In this document: piece after piece, positions 1 through 8,497 of the stretch
How the letters are laid out: each line of letters opens with the position of its first letter
How positions within the stretch are numbered: the first letter of the stretch is position 1
The notes under the pieces: generated by a model
What the model was told of the DNA's origin: nothing
Database searches by the model: none
What the model saw: only the letters and a program-made list of their open reading frames with translations
Program-made: the position numbers and the translations under genes
NCBI GenBank assembly: GCA_902775985.1
Contig: CACYOR010000004.1
Span: forward strand, 1-45,815
Direction: 5' to 3'
Length of the DNA: 45,815 bases
Origin: Oscillospiraceae bacterium
Lineage (GTDB): Bacteria > Bacillota > Clostridia > Oscillospirales > Oscillospiraceae

Positions 1-9
1 GATGAAAGC

Positions 10-573
10 ATGAACTACAACAAAACGATTACGCTGAAGGACGGCAGAGCCTGCACCCTCCGCAACGGGACGGAGCGGGACGGCCAGGCCCTGCTGGATA
101 TCTATCTCCTGACCCACGCACAGACCGATTACCTCCTCAGCTACCCGGATGAGACCAGCTTTACGGCGGAGCAGGAGGCGGAGTATCTGAAACGGAAAAC
201 AGACAGCGCCAACGGGATCGAGATCCTTGCGGAGCTGGAGGGGACGGTCGTCGGCTCGGCGGGGATCGACTGCGTCGGGCCGAAAGAGAAGATGAGGCAC
301 CGGGCGTCCTTTGGCATCAGCGTGGACAAGGCGTACTGGGGCCTCGGAATCGGGCGGGCCTTGACGGAGGCCTGCATCGAATGCGCACGGACGGCCGGGT
401 ATGCACAGCTGGAGCTGGAGGCGGTCGCCGAGAACAAAAGCGCCCTTGCTCTGTATCAGAGCGTGGGCTTTGTGGAGTATGGCAGAAACCCGAAGGGCTT
501 CCGCTCCCGGTGGAGCGGCTGGCAGGAACTGGTGCTCATGCGCCTGGAACTGGAGGAATACGCTTGCGAGTAA
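10..573 (+). CDS. GNAT family N-acetyltransferase
   Basis: The 187-residue protein has the Gcn5-related acetyltransferase fold signature. The acetyl-CoA pyrophosphate-binding loop is GLGIGRA at residues 111-117, after a beta strand (FGISVDKAYWG). A later motif, ENKSALALYQSVGF (141-154), is typical of the C-terminal half of GNATs that modify small amines or protein N-termini. The substrate cannot be told from sequence. Only nine bases of the window precede the ATG. A frame ending in TGA at 11-13 overlaps the start codon in an ATGA arrangement, so an upstream gene may be translationally coupled, but this cannot be confirmed. A second GNAT gene follows after 10 bases, so the two are probably cotranscribed. 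Confidence 0.88.
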   Translation: MNYNKTITLKDGRACTLRNGTERDGQALLDIYLLTHAQTDYLLSYPDETSFTAEQEAEYLKRKTDSANGIEILAELEGTVVGSAGIDCVGPKEKMRHRASFGISVDKAYWGLGIGRALTEACIECARTAGYAQLELEAVAENKSALALYQSVGFVEYGRNPKGFRSRWSGWQELVLMRLELEEYACE

Positions 574-583
574 GGAGAAAACA

Positions 584-1030
584 ATGGCAGAACTCAGAGC
601 GATAACCGAGGACAATTCTCTTGACGCCTTTCGCCTGAGGCTGGCGCCGGGACAGGAGCGTTTTGTCTCCCATCCCATCCGGAGCCTGGCCCAGGCCTAC
701 GTGTACCGAAATCAGTGTCAGCCCTTTGGGATCTACGCAGAGGGGAAGATGGTCGGGTACGTCATGGTGATCTATGACTACGATGTGCCCGAGTACGACA
801 TCTGGCACATGATGATCGATGAATCCGCGCAGGGGCGGGGTTACGGCAGCGCGGCCCTGGACCGGGTGCTCGCCTATATCAAGACCAAACCCTTTGGGGA
901 TTCCACCCGGGTCGCTCTGACCTGCAACAAAGACAATGCGGCCGCACGGAAGCTCTATGAGAAAAAAGGCTTTCGGGCGACGGGCGTGGAGGACGAGGAC
1001 GAGATCGAGCTGACCTTGACCGTGGAATAA
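584..1030 (+). CDS. GNAT family N-acetyltransferase, Blt/spermidine acetyltransferase-like
   Basis: The 148-residue protein carries the GNAT acetyl-CoA loop QGRGYGSA (83-90) and the C-terminal NKDNAAARKLYEKKGF segment (115-130). Its N-terminal half (RAITEDN, then QPFGIYAEGKMVGYVMV) resembles the Blt/PaiA group of polyamine acetyltransferases, so a polyamine or similar small amine is a reasonable guess, but this rests on recall and not on an alignment. The start at 584 is chosen because AAGGAGAAAACA lies directly upstream and because the open frame further upstream overlaps the previous gene. It is separated from the first GNAT by 10 bases and probably shares its transcript. A cluster of hairpins begins right after the stop codon. 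Confidence 0.87.
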   Translation: MAELRAITEDNSLDAFRLRLAPGQERFVSHPIRSLAQAYVYRNQCQPFGIYAEGKMVGYVMVIYDYDVPEYDIWHMMIDESAQGRGYGSAALDRVLAYIKTKPFGDSTRVALTCNKDNAAARKLYEKKGFRATGVEDEDEIELTLTVE

Positions 1031-1034
1031 TACT

Positions 1035-1184
1035 CTTATCTGATTAAAAACTTTAATCAGATAAGCCGCGGTTCCCGCGGCATTTTCAGCGCGAAGGCGC
1101 TGAAAATCCGTCTCATGCAGAACCTCTACGCGCCTGATGGCGCTATAAAAACCTTTAAGGAATTAAAGGTTTTTATGAGGTTCT
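1035..1184 (+). repeat. End-to-end hairpin array downstream of the GNAT pair
   Basis: This region holds successive inverted repeats with almost no spacing. They are a 12-bp stem (1035-1046 with 1054-1065), a 7-bp stem (1065-1071 with 1075-1081), an 11-bp stem with GAAG loop (1082-1092 with 1097-1107), and a three-way-junction arrangement. In the junction an outer 8-bp stem (1119-1126 with 1177-1184) encloses a 5-bp hairpin (1130-1143) and a 12-bp hairpin (1145-1156 with 1165-1176). No stem is followed by a clear T tract, so the array is more than a simple terminator, though it could stop transcription or protect the mRNA 3' end. The rest of the 1031-1315 gap shows nothing recognisable. Confidence 0.75.
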
Positions 1185-1315
1185 AGTATAACAAAAATCA
1201 TTTTTAAGGAGCGTATTGTTTGAAAAACAGAACAAAACCGGAGATTGCGGCCTGACCGGAGGCTGACGATCGAACCGGCCTCCCACTGAAAAATCAACAG
1301 TCAGGAGGAAAAAAC

Positions 1316-1987
1316 ATGAAGACAAAAGACTATATCATCCGTTTAGAAAAGAAAGAGGAATACCGAGAGGTCGAAAACCTGGTCCGGGAATCCTTCTGGA
1401 ACGTCTACCGCCCGGGCTGCAGCGAGCACTATGTAATCCATGTGTTGCGAGACGACCCGGCTTTCGTGAAGGAGCTGGATTTCGTCATGCGCCTTCGCGT
1501 GCAGCAGAATGATCCGGGGGATCATTCTGGCGCAGAGAAAAACGGCAAGCTGATCGGGCAGAATATGTTCATGCGCACCGTCATCGAAGCCGACGACGGC
1601 CGGGTGATCCCGGTTCTGACCATGGGGCCCATCGGCATTATGCCGGAGCTCAAACGTCAGGGCTACGGCAAGAAGCTGCTGGACTATTCGCTGGAAAAAG
1701 CGACGGCCATGGGCTTCGGCGCGGTACTCTTCGAGGGGAACATTGGCTTTTACGGCCACAGCGGCTTTTCCTATGCCCGAACCTTCGGCATCCGCTACCA
1801 CGATCTGCCCGAGGGGGCGGACGACTCTTTTTTCCTGTGCAGGGAGTTGATCCCGGGATACCTGGATGAGGTCACCGGCGTTTACCAGACGCCCCGGGGC
1901 TACTATGTGGACGAGGCGGACGTGGAGGCCTTCGATAAAGCCTTTCCACCCAAGGAGAAGCTGAGACTCCCGGGACAGATCTTCTGA
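1316..1987 (+). CDS. GNAT family N-acetyltransferase with an apparent in-frame hairpin insertion
   Basis: The 223-residue protein resembles YhbS-type GNATs: an N-terminal region with FWNVYRPGCSEH, a central GKLIGQNMF strand, the acetyl-CoA loop RQGYGKKLLDY, and GNIGFYGHSGF in the C-terminal half. AGGAGGAAAAAAC precedes the ATG, which supports this start. Between ELDFVM and NGKLIGQ the protein has extra residues (about RLRVQQNDPGDHSGA) that I do not expect in this family. The matching DNA at 1505-1529 is an 11-bp perfect inverted repeat with a GGG loop. The reading frame is kept and the catalytic-fold motifs lie outside the insertion, so the enzyme may still work. Substrate unknown. Confidence 0.85.
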   Translation: MKTKDYIIRLEKKEEYREVENLVRESFWNVYRPGCSEHYVIHVLRDDPAFVKELDFVMRLRVQQNDPGDHSGAEKNGKLIGQNMFMRTVIEADDGRVIPVLTMGPIGIMPELKRQGYGKKLLDYSLEKATAMGFGAVLFEGNIGFYGHSGFSYARTFGIRYHDLPEGADDSFFLCRELIPGYLDEVTGVYQTPRGYYVDEADVEAFDKAFPPKEKLRLPGQIF

Positions 1988-2007
1988 GCCCGGACGGAAC
2001 GAAAATG

Positions 2008-2224
2008 GAGGAACGCCCCAGGGCGTTCCTCAGACTGTAGACAAACTCTATCGTGGGAAAAAGCCTCGCAGAGTTTTTCGCCTCGCAAGGCGAAAAATCA
2101 ATCCAATCCGTTTTTTCCGGGGACATGCGCCTCGGAAAAAACACTTCTCAGCCCAGAAGTGTGCGAGCGTCTTTCGACGCGAGTGCGCGCGCTGGGCTGC
2201 ATCGAATGCCCCAGGGCGTTCCTC
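2008..2224 (+). repeat. Composite hairpin element bounded by a 21-base near-identical direct repeat
   Basis: The 309-base gap between the GNAT gene and tldD is largely this element. It opens with a hairpin (2008-2018 with 2021-2031). Bases 2011-2031 recur at 2204-2224 with one mismatch, and only the second copy is followed by a T run (TTTT at 2225-2228). Between the copies lie the motif CTGTAGACAAA (2035-2045), a 10-bp stem with CGCA loop (2074-2083 with 2088-2097), a 9-bp stem (2111-2119 with 2133-2141), a 7-bp stem (2142-2148 with 2155-2161) and an alternative outer stem (2149-2155 with 2193-2199). One reading is a terminator split or duplicated by an inserted element. Confidence 0.65.
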
Positions 2225-2230
2225 TTTTGA

Positions 2231-2259
2231 TTGACGGGAGGAAAGAAAGGGAGTATGAT
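2231..2259 (+). promoter_or_regulatory. Predicted sigma-70-type promoter of tldD-pmbA
   Basis: TTGACG at 2231-2236 and TATGAT at 2254-2259 are separated by 17 bases; each hexamer matches 5 of 6 consensus bases. Transcription would start near 2266, leaving a 30-base leader before the chosen tldD ATG. The promoter starts only a few bases after the repeat element ends. Confidence 0.6.
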
Positions 2260-2296
2260 TTCTTTAACTGAATTTACCAAGGAGGAAGGAAACGGA

Positions 2297-3730
2297 ATGA
2301 AAGCGCCTTTTTCCGCCTATCTGAACGGACTTCGGGGCGGACTGAAAGAGCTGATCGCCCTGCTGCGGCAGGACTACGACTATGTGAGCGTGCTGGCCAC
2401 GGACTCCAAGGGTCTGGCGGTGCGCATCTCCCAGCGTTCCCGCTCGGTCAGCAGCGAGACCATGACCACCGAGCGGGGCGTCGTGGTGCGCGTCTGCCGG
2501 GACGGGCAGTACAGCGAATACGCCCTCAACAACTATGACCAGGCCCATCCGGCGGCAGCGGCGGAAGAGATCCGCGCGGCCCTGGAGCGCCAGGCGGCGC
2601 TGCTGCGCCAGACGGGGACCGAGAGCTTCAAAACCCCGGTCCTTGCGGACGAGCCCTGGGAGCTCTTCGTGGAGAAGGAGACGGAGCAGCTGCCTGAGAC
2701 CACGGACGTGAAGGCCCTGGTGGAGACGCTGACGGCGATCTCCGACCAGGCCATGACCCTGGGCGTGGACATGCTGGACTGCCAGACCTCGGCCCAGTCC
2801 ACCCATATCTGCAAGATGTTCCTCTCCGAGCACCGGGATCTGCGGCAGAGCTACGTCTATTCCGAGGGCACGGTGGTGGCCATCGTGAGCCGGGAGGGCC
2901 GCACCCAGTTCGGCTACGAGGGCCTGTCCGGGCTCTGCGGGCCGGAGCTCTTTGCCCGCCTGCCGGAAAAGGCGGCCGCCTCGGTGGCCCAGGCGGAGGA
3001 GCTGCTGGACGCCGGGCGCATCGAGCCGGGCGAATACGAGATCATCACCTCGCCCGAGGTCTCTGGCCTGATCGCCCATGAGGCCTTCGGCCACGGCGTG
3101 GAGATGGACATGTTTGTGAAAAACCGCGCCTTGGGCCGGGAGTATATCGGCAAGCGCGTGGGCAGCGATCTGGTCACCATGCACGAGGGCGCCCTCTGCG
3201 CCGAGGACGTGACAAGCTATGCCTTCGACGACGAGGGGACGCCGGCGGGCGATGTGATCGAGATCGAAAAGGGCATCCTGAAGACCGGCATCTGCGACGC
3301 GCTCAGCGCGCTGCGCCTGGGCATCGCCCCCACAGGCAACGGCAAGCGGGAGAACTTTGAGCACAAGGTCTACACCCGCATGACCAACACTCTCTTCGAC
3401 TCCGGCGAGGACAGCCTGGAGGACATGATCGCCTCAATCAAGCAGGGCTATCTGCTGGAGGGCATGGAGAGCGGCATGGAGGATCCCAAGCACTGGGGTA
3501 TCCAGTGCATCATCAAGCTGGGCCGGGAGATCGTGGACGGCAAGCTCAGCGGCAAGGTGGTGGCCCCCATCATCATGACCGGCTATGTGCCGGATCTGTT
3601 GGGGAACGTCTCCATGCGCTCGAAGGACCGGCAGGTCTTCGGCACCGGCGGCTGCGGCAAGGGCTATAAGGAATGGGTCAAGGTCTCCGACGGCGGCCCC
3701 TATCTGAAAACGAAAGCGAGGTTGGGCTGA
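2297..3730 (+). CDS. tldD: TldD family metalloprotease
   Basis: The 477-residue protein matches the TldD family in length and in its zinc protease motif HEAFGH (261-266, of HExxxH type), followed by GVEMD. Near the C terminus GGCGKGYKEWVKVSDGGP supplies the conserved cysteine expected as the third metal ligand. TldD works with PmbA (TldE) as a cytoplasmic heterodimer that degrades unfolded peptides and, in some bacteria, trims peptide natural-product precursors. The ATG at 2297 is preferred over in-frame upstream ATGs because AAGGAGGAAGG lies before it and the predicted promoter lies just upstream. Its stop overlaps the start of pmbA (ATGA), so the partners are translationally coupled. No precursor-peptide gene was seen nearby, so a general proteolytic role is more likely. 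Confidence 0.93.
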   Translation: MKAPFSAYLNGLRGGLKELIALLRQDYDYVSVLATDSKGLAVRISQRSRSVSSETMTTERGVVVRVCRDGQYSEYALNNYDQAHPAAAAEEIRAALERQAALLRQTGTESFKTPVLADEPWELFVEKETEQLPETTDVKALVETLTAISDQAMTLGVDMLDCQTSAQSTHICKMFLSEHRDLRQSYVYSEGTVVAIVSREGRTQFGYEGLSGLCGPELFARLPEKAAASVAQAEELLDAGRIEPGEYEIITSPEVSGLIAHEAFGHGVEMDMFVKNRALGREYIGKRVGSDLVTMHEGALCAEDVTSYAFDDEGTPAGDVIEIEKGILKTGICDALSALRLGIAPTGNGKRENFEHKVYTRMTNTLFDSGEDSLEDMIASIKQGYLLEGMESGMEDPKHWGIQCIIKLGREIVDGKLSGKVVAPIIMTGYVPDLLGNVSMRSKDRQVFGTGGCGKGYKEWVKVSDGGPYLKTKARLG

Positions 3731-5010
3731 TGCTGGATACGATCGTCTCCCTGCTGAAGGAGTCGGGCGTTTACGCCTGGGAGATCAGCGATGTAAAAAC
3801 CACGGGCTGGGAGTTCTATTTCATCCGCCACGCCCTGGATCAGAACCGGGTGCGTAAGGTGGAGCATATCACCGTGAAGGTCTATCAGCTCCTTTCGGAC
3901 GGTGCCTGGCTGGGCAGCGCCAGCGGGGAGATCGCCCCGACGGCGAGCGCCGAGGAGGCCCGGGCCCTGATCGAGGGTCTGGCCTACCGGGCCACCCTGG
4001 TAAAGAACAAGCCCTATACGCTTCATAAACCCCACCCGGCGGAGGCGGCGGAGACAAAGCCCATCGACGCCGCGGCCATCGCCCGGGACTTCGTGGAGAC
4101 CATGCGGGACCTGCCCGAGACGGCGGGCGAGGACATCAACAGCTATGAGATCTTTGTCGCGGAGAAGAGACGGCACTTTCTCAACTCCGAGGGCATCGAC
4201 CTGGAGGAGAGCTATCCGGACAGCATGATCGAGGTGGTGGTCAACGCCCGGCGGGACGGCCACGAGATCGAGCTCTACCGCATGTTCCCAAGCGGGACCT
4301 GCGACGCCGAAGGGCTGCGGCGGGATCTGCTGCGCACGATGCGGTACGGCAAGGATCGCCTCGCGGCCAGGCCGACCCCGGCGCTGGGCAAGGCGGACGT
4401 GCTCTTCACCGGGCGCGACAGCGTCAGCCTCTATGAGTTCTTCGCCGACCGCCTCGGCGCGGCGATGGTCTACCGGAAAATGAGCGACTGGAAGCTGGGC
4501 GAGCCCATCGCCGCCGACTTCCGGGGCGACCGCCCGGGCCTTACCGCCCTGCGGGAGCTGCCCAACTCCTCCAAGAACCGCCGCTATGATGCGGAGGGCG
4601 CCCCCATCCGGGATACCGTGCTGCTGGACGCGGGCGTGGCGAAAAACTATCTGGGCGGCCGGATGTTCTCGTCCTATCTGGGCCTGAACGAGGCCTTCCT
4701 CCCCACAAACTTCGCCGTCAGCGGCGGCAGCGCGGAGGAAGCGGAGCTGCGGCAGGGCCCCTACCTGGAGGTGGTGGATTTCTCCGACTTTCAGGTGGAC
4801 AGCATGACCGGCGATCTGTTCGGGGAGATCCGTCTGGCCTACTGGCACGACGGCGACACGGTGCGCCCCGTGTCCGGCGGCTCCCTCTCCGGCTCCATGC
4901 TGGAACTGATGGAGGATATGCGCTTTACCGGCGCGAGCGTCCAGTACAACAACTGGCGCGTCCCGGCGGCCACCCGCCTCAAGGGCGTGACCGTCAGCGG
5001 AATTGAATAA
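3730..5010 (+). CDS. pmbA: TldE/PmbA family protein, partner of TldD
   Basis: The 426-residue protein is the second half of the TldD/TldE pair. It lacks the HExxxH motif, as expected for the non-catalytic partner, and keeps the family's alternating alpha/beta domain and the C-terminal glycine-rich strands (GGSLSGSMLELMEDMRF). TldE forms the dimer cavity that admits extended peptides to the TldD active site. The ATG at 3730 overlaps the tldD stop codon, which fixes this start; the frame is open further upstream but inside tldD. A strong bidirectional hairpin follows the stop. Confidence 0.9.
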   Translation: MLDTIVSLLKESGVYAWEISDVKTTGWEFYFIRHALDQNRVRKVEHITVKVYQLLSDGAWLGSASGEIAPTASAEEARALIEGLAYRATLVKNKPYTLHKPHPAEAAETKPIDAAAIARDFVETMRDLPETAGEDINSYEIFVAEKRRHFLNSEGIDLEESYPDSMIEVVVNARRDGHEIELYRMFPSGTCDAEGLRRDLLRTMRYGKDRLAARPTPALGKADVLFTGRDSVSLYEFFADRLGAAMVYRKMSDWKLGEPIAADFRGDRPGLTALRELPNSSKNRRYDAEGAPIRDTVLLDAGVAKNYLGGRMFSSYLGLNEAFLPTNFAVSGGSAEEAELRQGPYLEVVDFSDFQVDSMTGDLFGEIRLAYWHDGDTVRPVSGGSLSGSMLELMEDMRFTGASVQYNNWRVPAATRLKGVTVSGIE

Positions 5011-5026
5011 AAAACAGGCCATAGAA

Positions 5027-5064
5027 AACAGGCACCAGGGGAACAAAGTCTCCTGGTGCCTGTT
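5027..5064. terminator. Bidirectional terminator between pmbA and the convergent membrane-protein gene
   Basis: A 13-bp perfect stem (5027-5039 with 5052-5064) lies in the 92-base gap between two convergent genes. T-rich flanks are weak in both directions (GTTGCC on the plus side, CTATGG on the minus side), so termination may rely on stem strength. Confidence 0.55.
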
Positions 5065-5098
5065 GCCTAATGCCTGCTGCCTAATGCCTGTTGCCTGA
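5057..5098. repeat. Three tandem 14-base repeats
   Basis: Units at 5057-5070, 5071-5084 and 5085-5098 read TGCCTGTTGCCTAA with one substitution in the second copy (TGCCTGCTGCCTAA) and one in the third (TGCCTGTTGCCTGA). The first unit forms part of the right arm of the terminator stem. The array stops five bases before the stop codon of the minus-strand gene. Confidence 0.75.
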
Positions 5099-5102
5099 CC
5101 CG

Positions 5103-6686
5103 TCAGTCGTTGGGAGCGAAGTACATGAGCTGCTTCTGGCTGCGGTAGGCGATGCAGCTGCCATATTCGCCGAAAAGCGTCAGTTCCCCGCCCAGATCCT
5201 CGGCGCACTGCAGATAGTACTCCCGCGTCCAGGGACCGAACAGATACAGGGCTGTGTCGTTGTCGGCCTCCTCGTAGATGTCCAGCCGGTTGATGCTCTC
5301 CCGTACCCAGAAGGGGATATCCCCCCAGAAGCCGGCGGTGAGGGCGCCGTCCGACCAGACCACACAGTGCGGCGTGAATTCCCAGCCGCCGTAGACGGTT
5401 GTGATCCCGGCCGCCTCCGCATCTTCGCAGAATTGGCGATAGGGGAGCATGTCTTTCTCGGCCTGACGGGCATAGCGCAGCGTGCTGCCGTAGCTGAAGA
5501 GAAGGTTTCCCAGGCACAGGAGAACCGCGCCCAGGGCCAGAAGCCGACGGAGGGAAAACTCCGCCTCCAGCAACACCAGCAGCGAGAGCATGACCAGCGG
5601 ATACCAGACAAAGAGGTAGATCTCCCGCATCTGGATCTGGATCAGCAGTCCGGTGAGGAAGGTGCCGCCCAGGCTGATCAGGCACAGCAGCCACAGCCGG
5701 GAGAGACCGTCCAGCCTGTCCCGGAGCTTTTTCAGCACCAGCAGGGCGGCGAGCAGCACACAGAAAAGCTGGAAGAGGAAGAAAAGCGTAAAGAACAACC
5801 GGGCCTCGCCGAAAAAGGCCGCGTCCAGACCGCTGATCCCGCGCCAGGCGGCCCAGAGGCTGTGCAGCCGCTCCGGGAGGGAATCGGAGGCGGAGGCGAC
5901 GCGGTCGTAGACGGAGCGGGAGGGGATGTGCATCAGGCGCATCAGAATGCTGCCGAGAAGATTGGCGAGGGTGTAGCAGAGGCAGCGCAGCATGGCACTG
6001 CGGCGGGCGTGGGGGAAAGCCCTCTGCCGCCGCAGAAGGCGGAGAAACAGCGCCAGCAGCTCCAGCGCCAGCAGCGGCAGCACCATCACTGCCGTCTGCC
6101 GCAGGCTGTGCATGCCGGTGGCAAAGCAGAGCAGCAGCGTCAAACTCAGGGCGAGGGGGCGGGCCTTCTCCGGTGTCTGCAGAGAGCGGGCATAGTCTCC
6201 GAAGACCAGAAAGAGCGTGATAAGATAGCAGGCGTAATAGCTGGCCATCACGAAAAAGAGCTGGCCCTCCGGCTCCAGCAGCAGGCGGGTGCCCATGGCG
6301 GCGGCGCAGAGCATCAGCAGGGCGATCAGCCGATGGCAGCGGCGGCGGACAAAGGGCCGCAGCATCCAGTCAAGACTCAGCAGCACCAGCAGGCCCATCA
6401 CCGTCGTGGCCAGGCCCATCGCCAGGTTCATGCTGCCCGTGAGCCCGTAGAACAGCGCCGCCAGCACCGGCGTCGCGACAACATAGTATTGGTTGCCGAA
6501 AATCCAGTTGGAGGGGAAGAGGCTTTTCTGCCGCCAGATCTCCCGGGACAGAGCCATGTCCGTGTACACATCACCGTCGCAGAAGACCTGCTCATAGCGG
6601 AAGTTCAGCACCGCGAACACGGCCAGAAAGGCCAGCAGAGCCAGCGCGGCCAGAAGGGATATGAACTTGTCCCGGCGCTCGTCCAC
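5103..6686 (-). CDS. Polytopic membrane protein, possible GT-C-type glycosyltransferase
   Basis: The 527-residue protein starts with GTG at 6686, chosen because GGGAGGAGG lies seven bases upstream; the frame extends further but into sequence with no ribosome-binding site. It has a transmembrane segment at residues 8-28, then an extracytoplasmic loop with DGDVYTDM (37-44), and about ten more hydrophobic segments up to about residue 380. A soluble C-terminal domain follows (about 390-527, with AGITTVYGGWEF and LGGELTLFGEYGSCIAYRS). That layout, with acidic residues in the first loop, recalls lipid-phosphate-sugar-dependent GT-C glycosyltransferases, but no diagnostic motif proves it. It stands alone on the minus strand, convergent with pmbA and divergent from eno. 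Function unknown. Confidence 0.75.
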   Translation of the reverse strand: MDERRDKFISLLAALALLAFLAVFAVLNFRYEQVFCDGDVYTDMALSREIWRQKSLFPSNWIFGNQYYVVATPVLAALFYGLTGSMNLAMGLATTVMGLLVLLSLDWMLRPFVRRRCHRLIALLMLCAAAMGTRLLLEPEGQLFFVMASYYACYLITLFLVFGDYARSLQTPEKARPLALSLTLLLCFATGMHSLRQTAVMVLPLLALELLALFLRLLRRQRAFPHARRSAMLRCLCYTLANLLGSILMRLMHIPSRSVYDRVASASDSLPERLHSLWAAWRGISGLDAAFFGEARLFFTLFFLFQLFCVLLAALLVLKKLRDRLDGLSRLWLLCLISLGGTFLTGLLIQIQMREIYLFVWYPLVMLSLLVLLEAEFSLRRLLALGAVLLCLGNLLFSYGSTLRYARQAEKDMLPYRQFCEDAEAAGITTVYGGWEFTPHCVVWSDGALTAGFWGDIPFWVRESINRLDIYEEADNDTALYLFGPWTREYYLQCAEDLGGELTLFGEYGSCIAYRSQKQLMYFAPND

Positions 6687-6720
6687 GGCATTGCCTCCTC
6701 CCGGAAAAAAGATTGGTCTC

Positions 6721-6749
6721 AGTCTAACACGCGCCGGCGGGGAATGCAA
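6721..6749 (-). promoter_or_regulatory. Weak candidate promoter of the minus-strand membrane-protein gene
   Basis: Read on the minus strand, TTGCAT (6749-6744) and TAGACT (6726-6721) are 17 bases apart, 35 bases upstream of the GTG start. The matches to consensus are only 3 and 4 of 6, so this is tentative. Confidence 0.3.
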
Positions 6750-6897
6750 GCGGGAGCGCCGGAGGGAGGCAAGGAAAAATGACGGGAAAAACGGGAGGAA
6801 ACCGCCCGCCTTTCGAACAGAAAGGACAGTTTGCACAAAAAAAGAAAAATTTCCAAACAATGGGCAAGTATGTCTTTCTTTTTGCAAAGCTTTGGGT

Positions 6898-6903
6898 TAT
6901 AAT
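6898..6903 (+). promoter_or_regulatory. Predicted -10 element of eno
   Basis: A perfect TATAAT lies 33 bases upstream of the enolase ATG, in an AT-rich stretch unlike the flanking coding DNA. At the standard 17-base spacing the -35 region is a poor match (TTTCTT, 6875-6880), so the promoter may depend on its AT-rich upstream DNA or an activator. Confidence 0.5.
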
Positions 6904-6921
6904 ATTGGCAACCTTTATTAG

Positions 6922-8226
<1,305 letters not shown>

Positions 8227-8250
8227 GTTTCATCCCCCTATACACGTAAG

Positions 8251-8277
8251 AGCGCAGGGCTTCGGCCCTGCGCTTTC
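8251..8277 (+). terminator. Rho-independent terminator of eno
   Basis: A 10-bp GC-rich stem (8251-8260 with 8265-8274) is closed by the very stable TTCG tetraloop and followed by TTCT, 24 bases after the enolase stop. Confidence 0.85.
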
Positions 8278-8354
8278 TACTTGTGGTCAGTAGAAAGAAT
8301 TTAAACAATATCATCTGTTTGCTCAAAAATACGCCATGTGAAAAAAAGTTTCTC

Positions 8355-8383
8355 TTAAAACGACGTTACTCTTGTGTTATACT
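8355..8383 (+). promoter_or_regulatory. Predicted promoter of the YhgE/Pip operon
   Basis: TTAAAA (8355-8360) and TATACT (8378-8383) are separated by 17 bases, within an AT-rich stretch (about 8281-8497) that otherwise shows no gene or repeat. The predicted leader before the ATG at 8498 is about 110 bases. Confidence 0.45.
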
Positions 8384-8497
8384 ATATTCTGTTATAAAAT
8401 TGCGAAGTATGAGTTTCTTTGACCCCGTATCTTGCGACGAGAGGTTAAAAAAGATAAACGATAAATTACAAAATAGTAACAGTCTGGAAGCTTGTTT

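Noticed and set aside
2032..2203. Group II intron or IS remnant next to a terminator
   Set aside because: The segment is too short, lacks the GTGYG 5' end and domain V, and has no reading frame for a reverse transcriptase or transposase.
2297..5010. Peptide natural-product (microcin/RiPP) cluster around TldD/PmbA
   Set aside because: No precursor peptide, modifying enzyme or dedicated exporter lies next to the pair.
5057..5098. CRISPR-like or iteron-type origin repeats
   Set aside because: Three directly abutting 14-base units without spacers and without a replication or cas gene nearby.
5091..6782. 563-codon plus-strand frame opposite the polytopic membrane gene
   Set aside because: Gln/Glu/His-rich product typical of an antisense frame; the minus-strand frame has membrane helices and a good ribosome-binding site.
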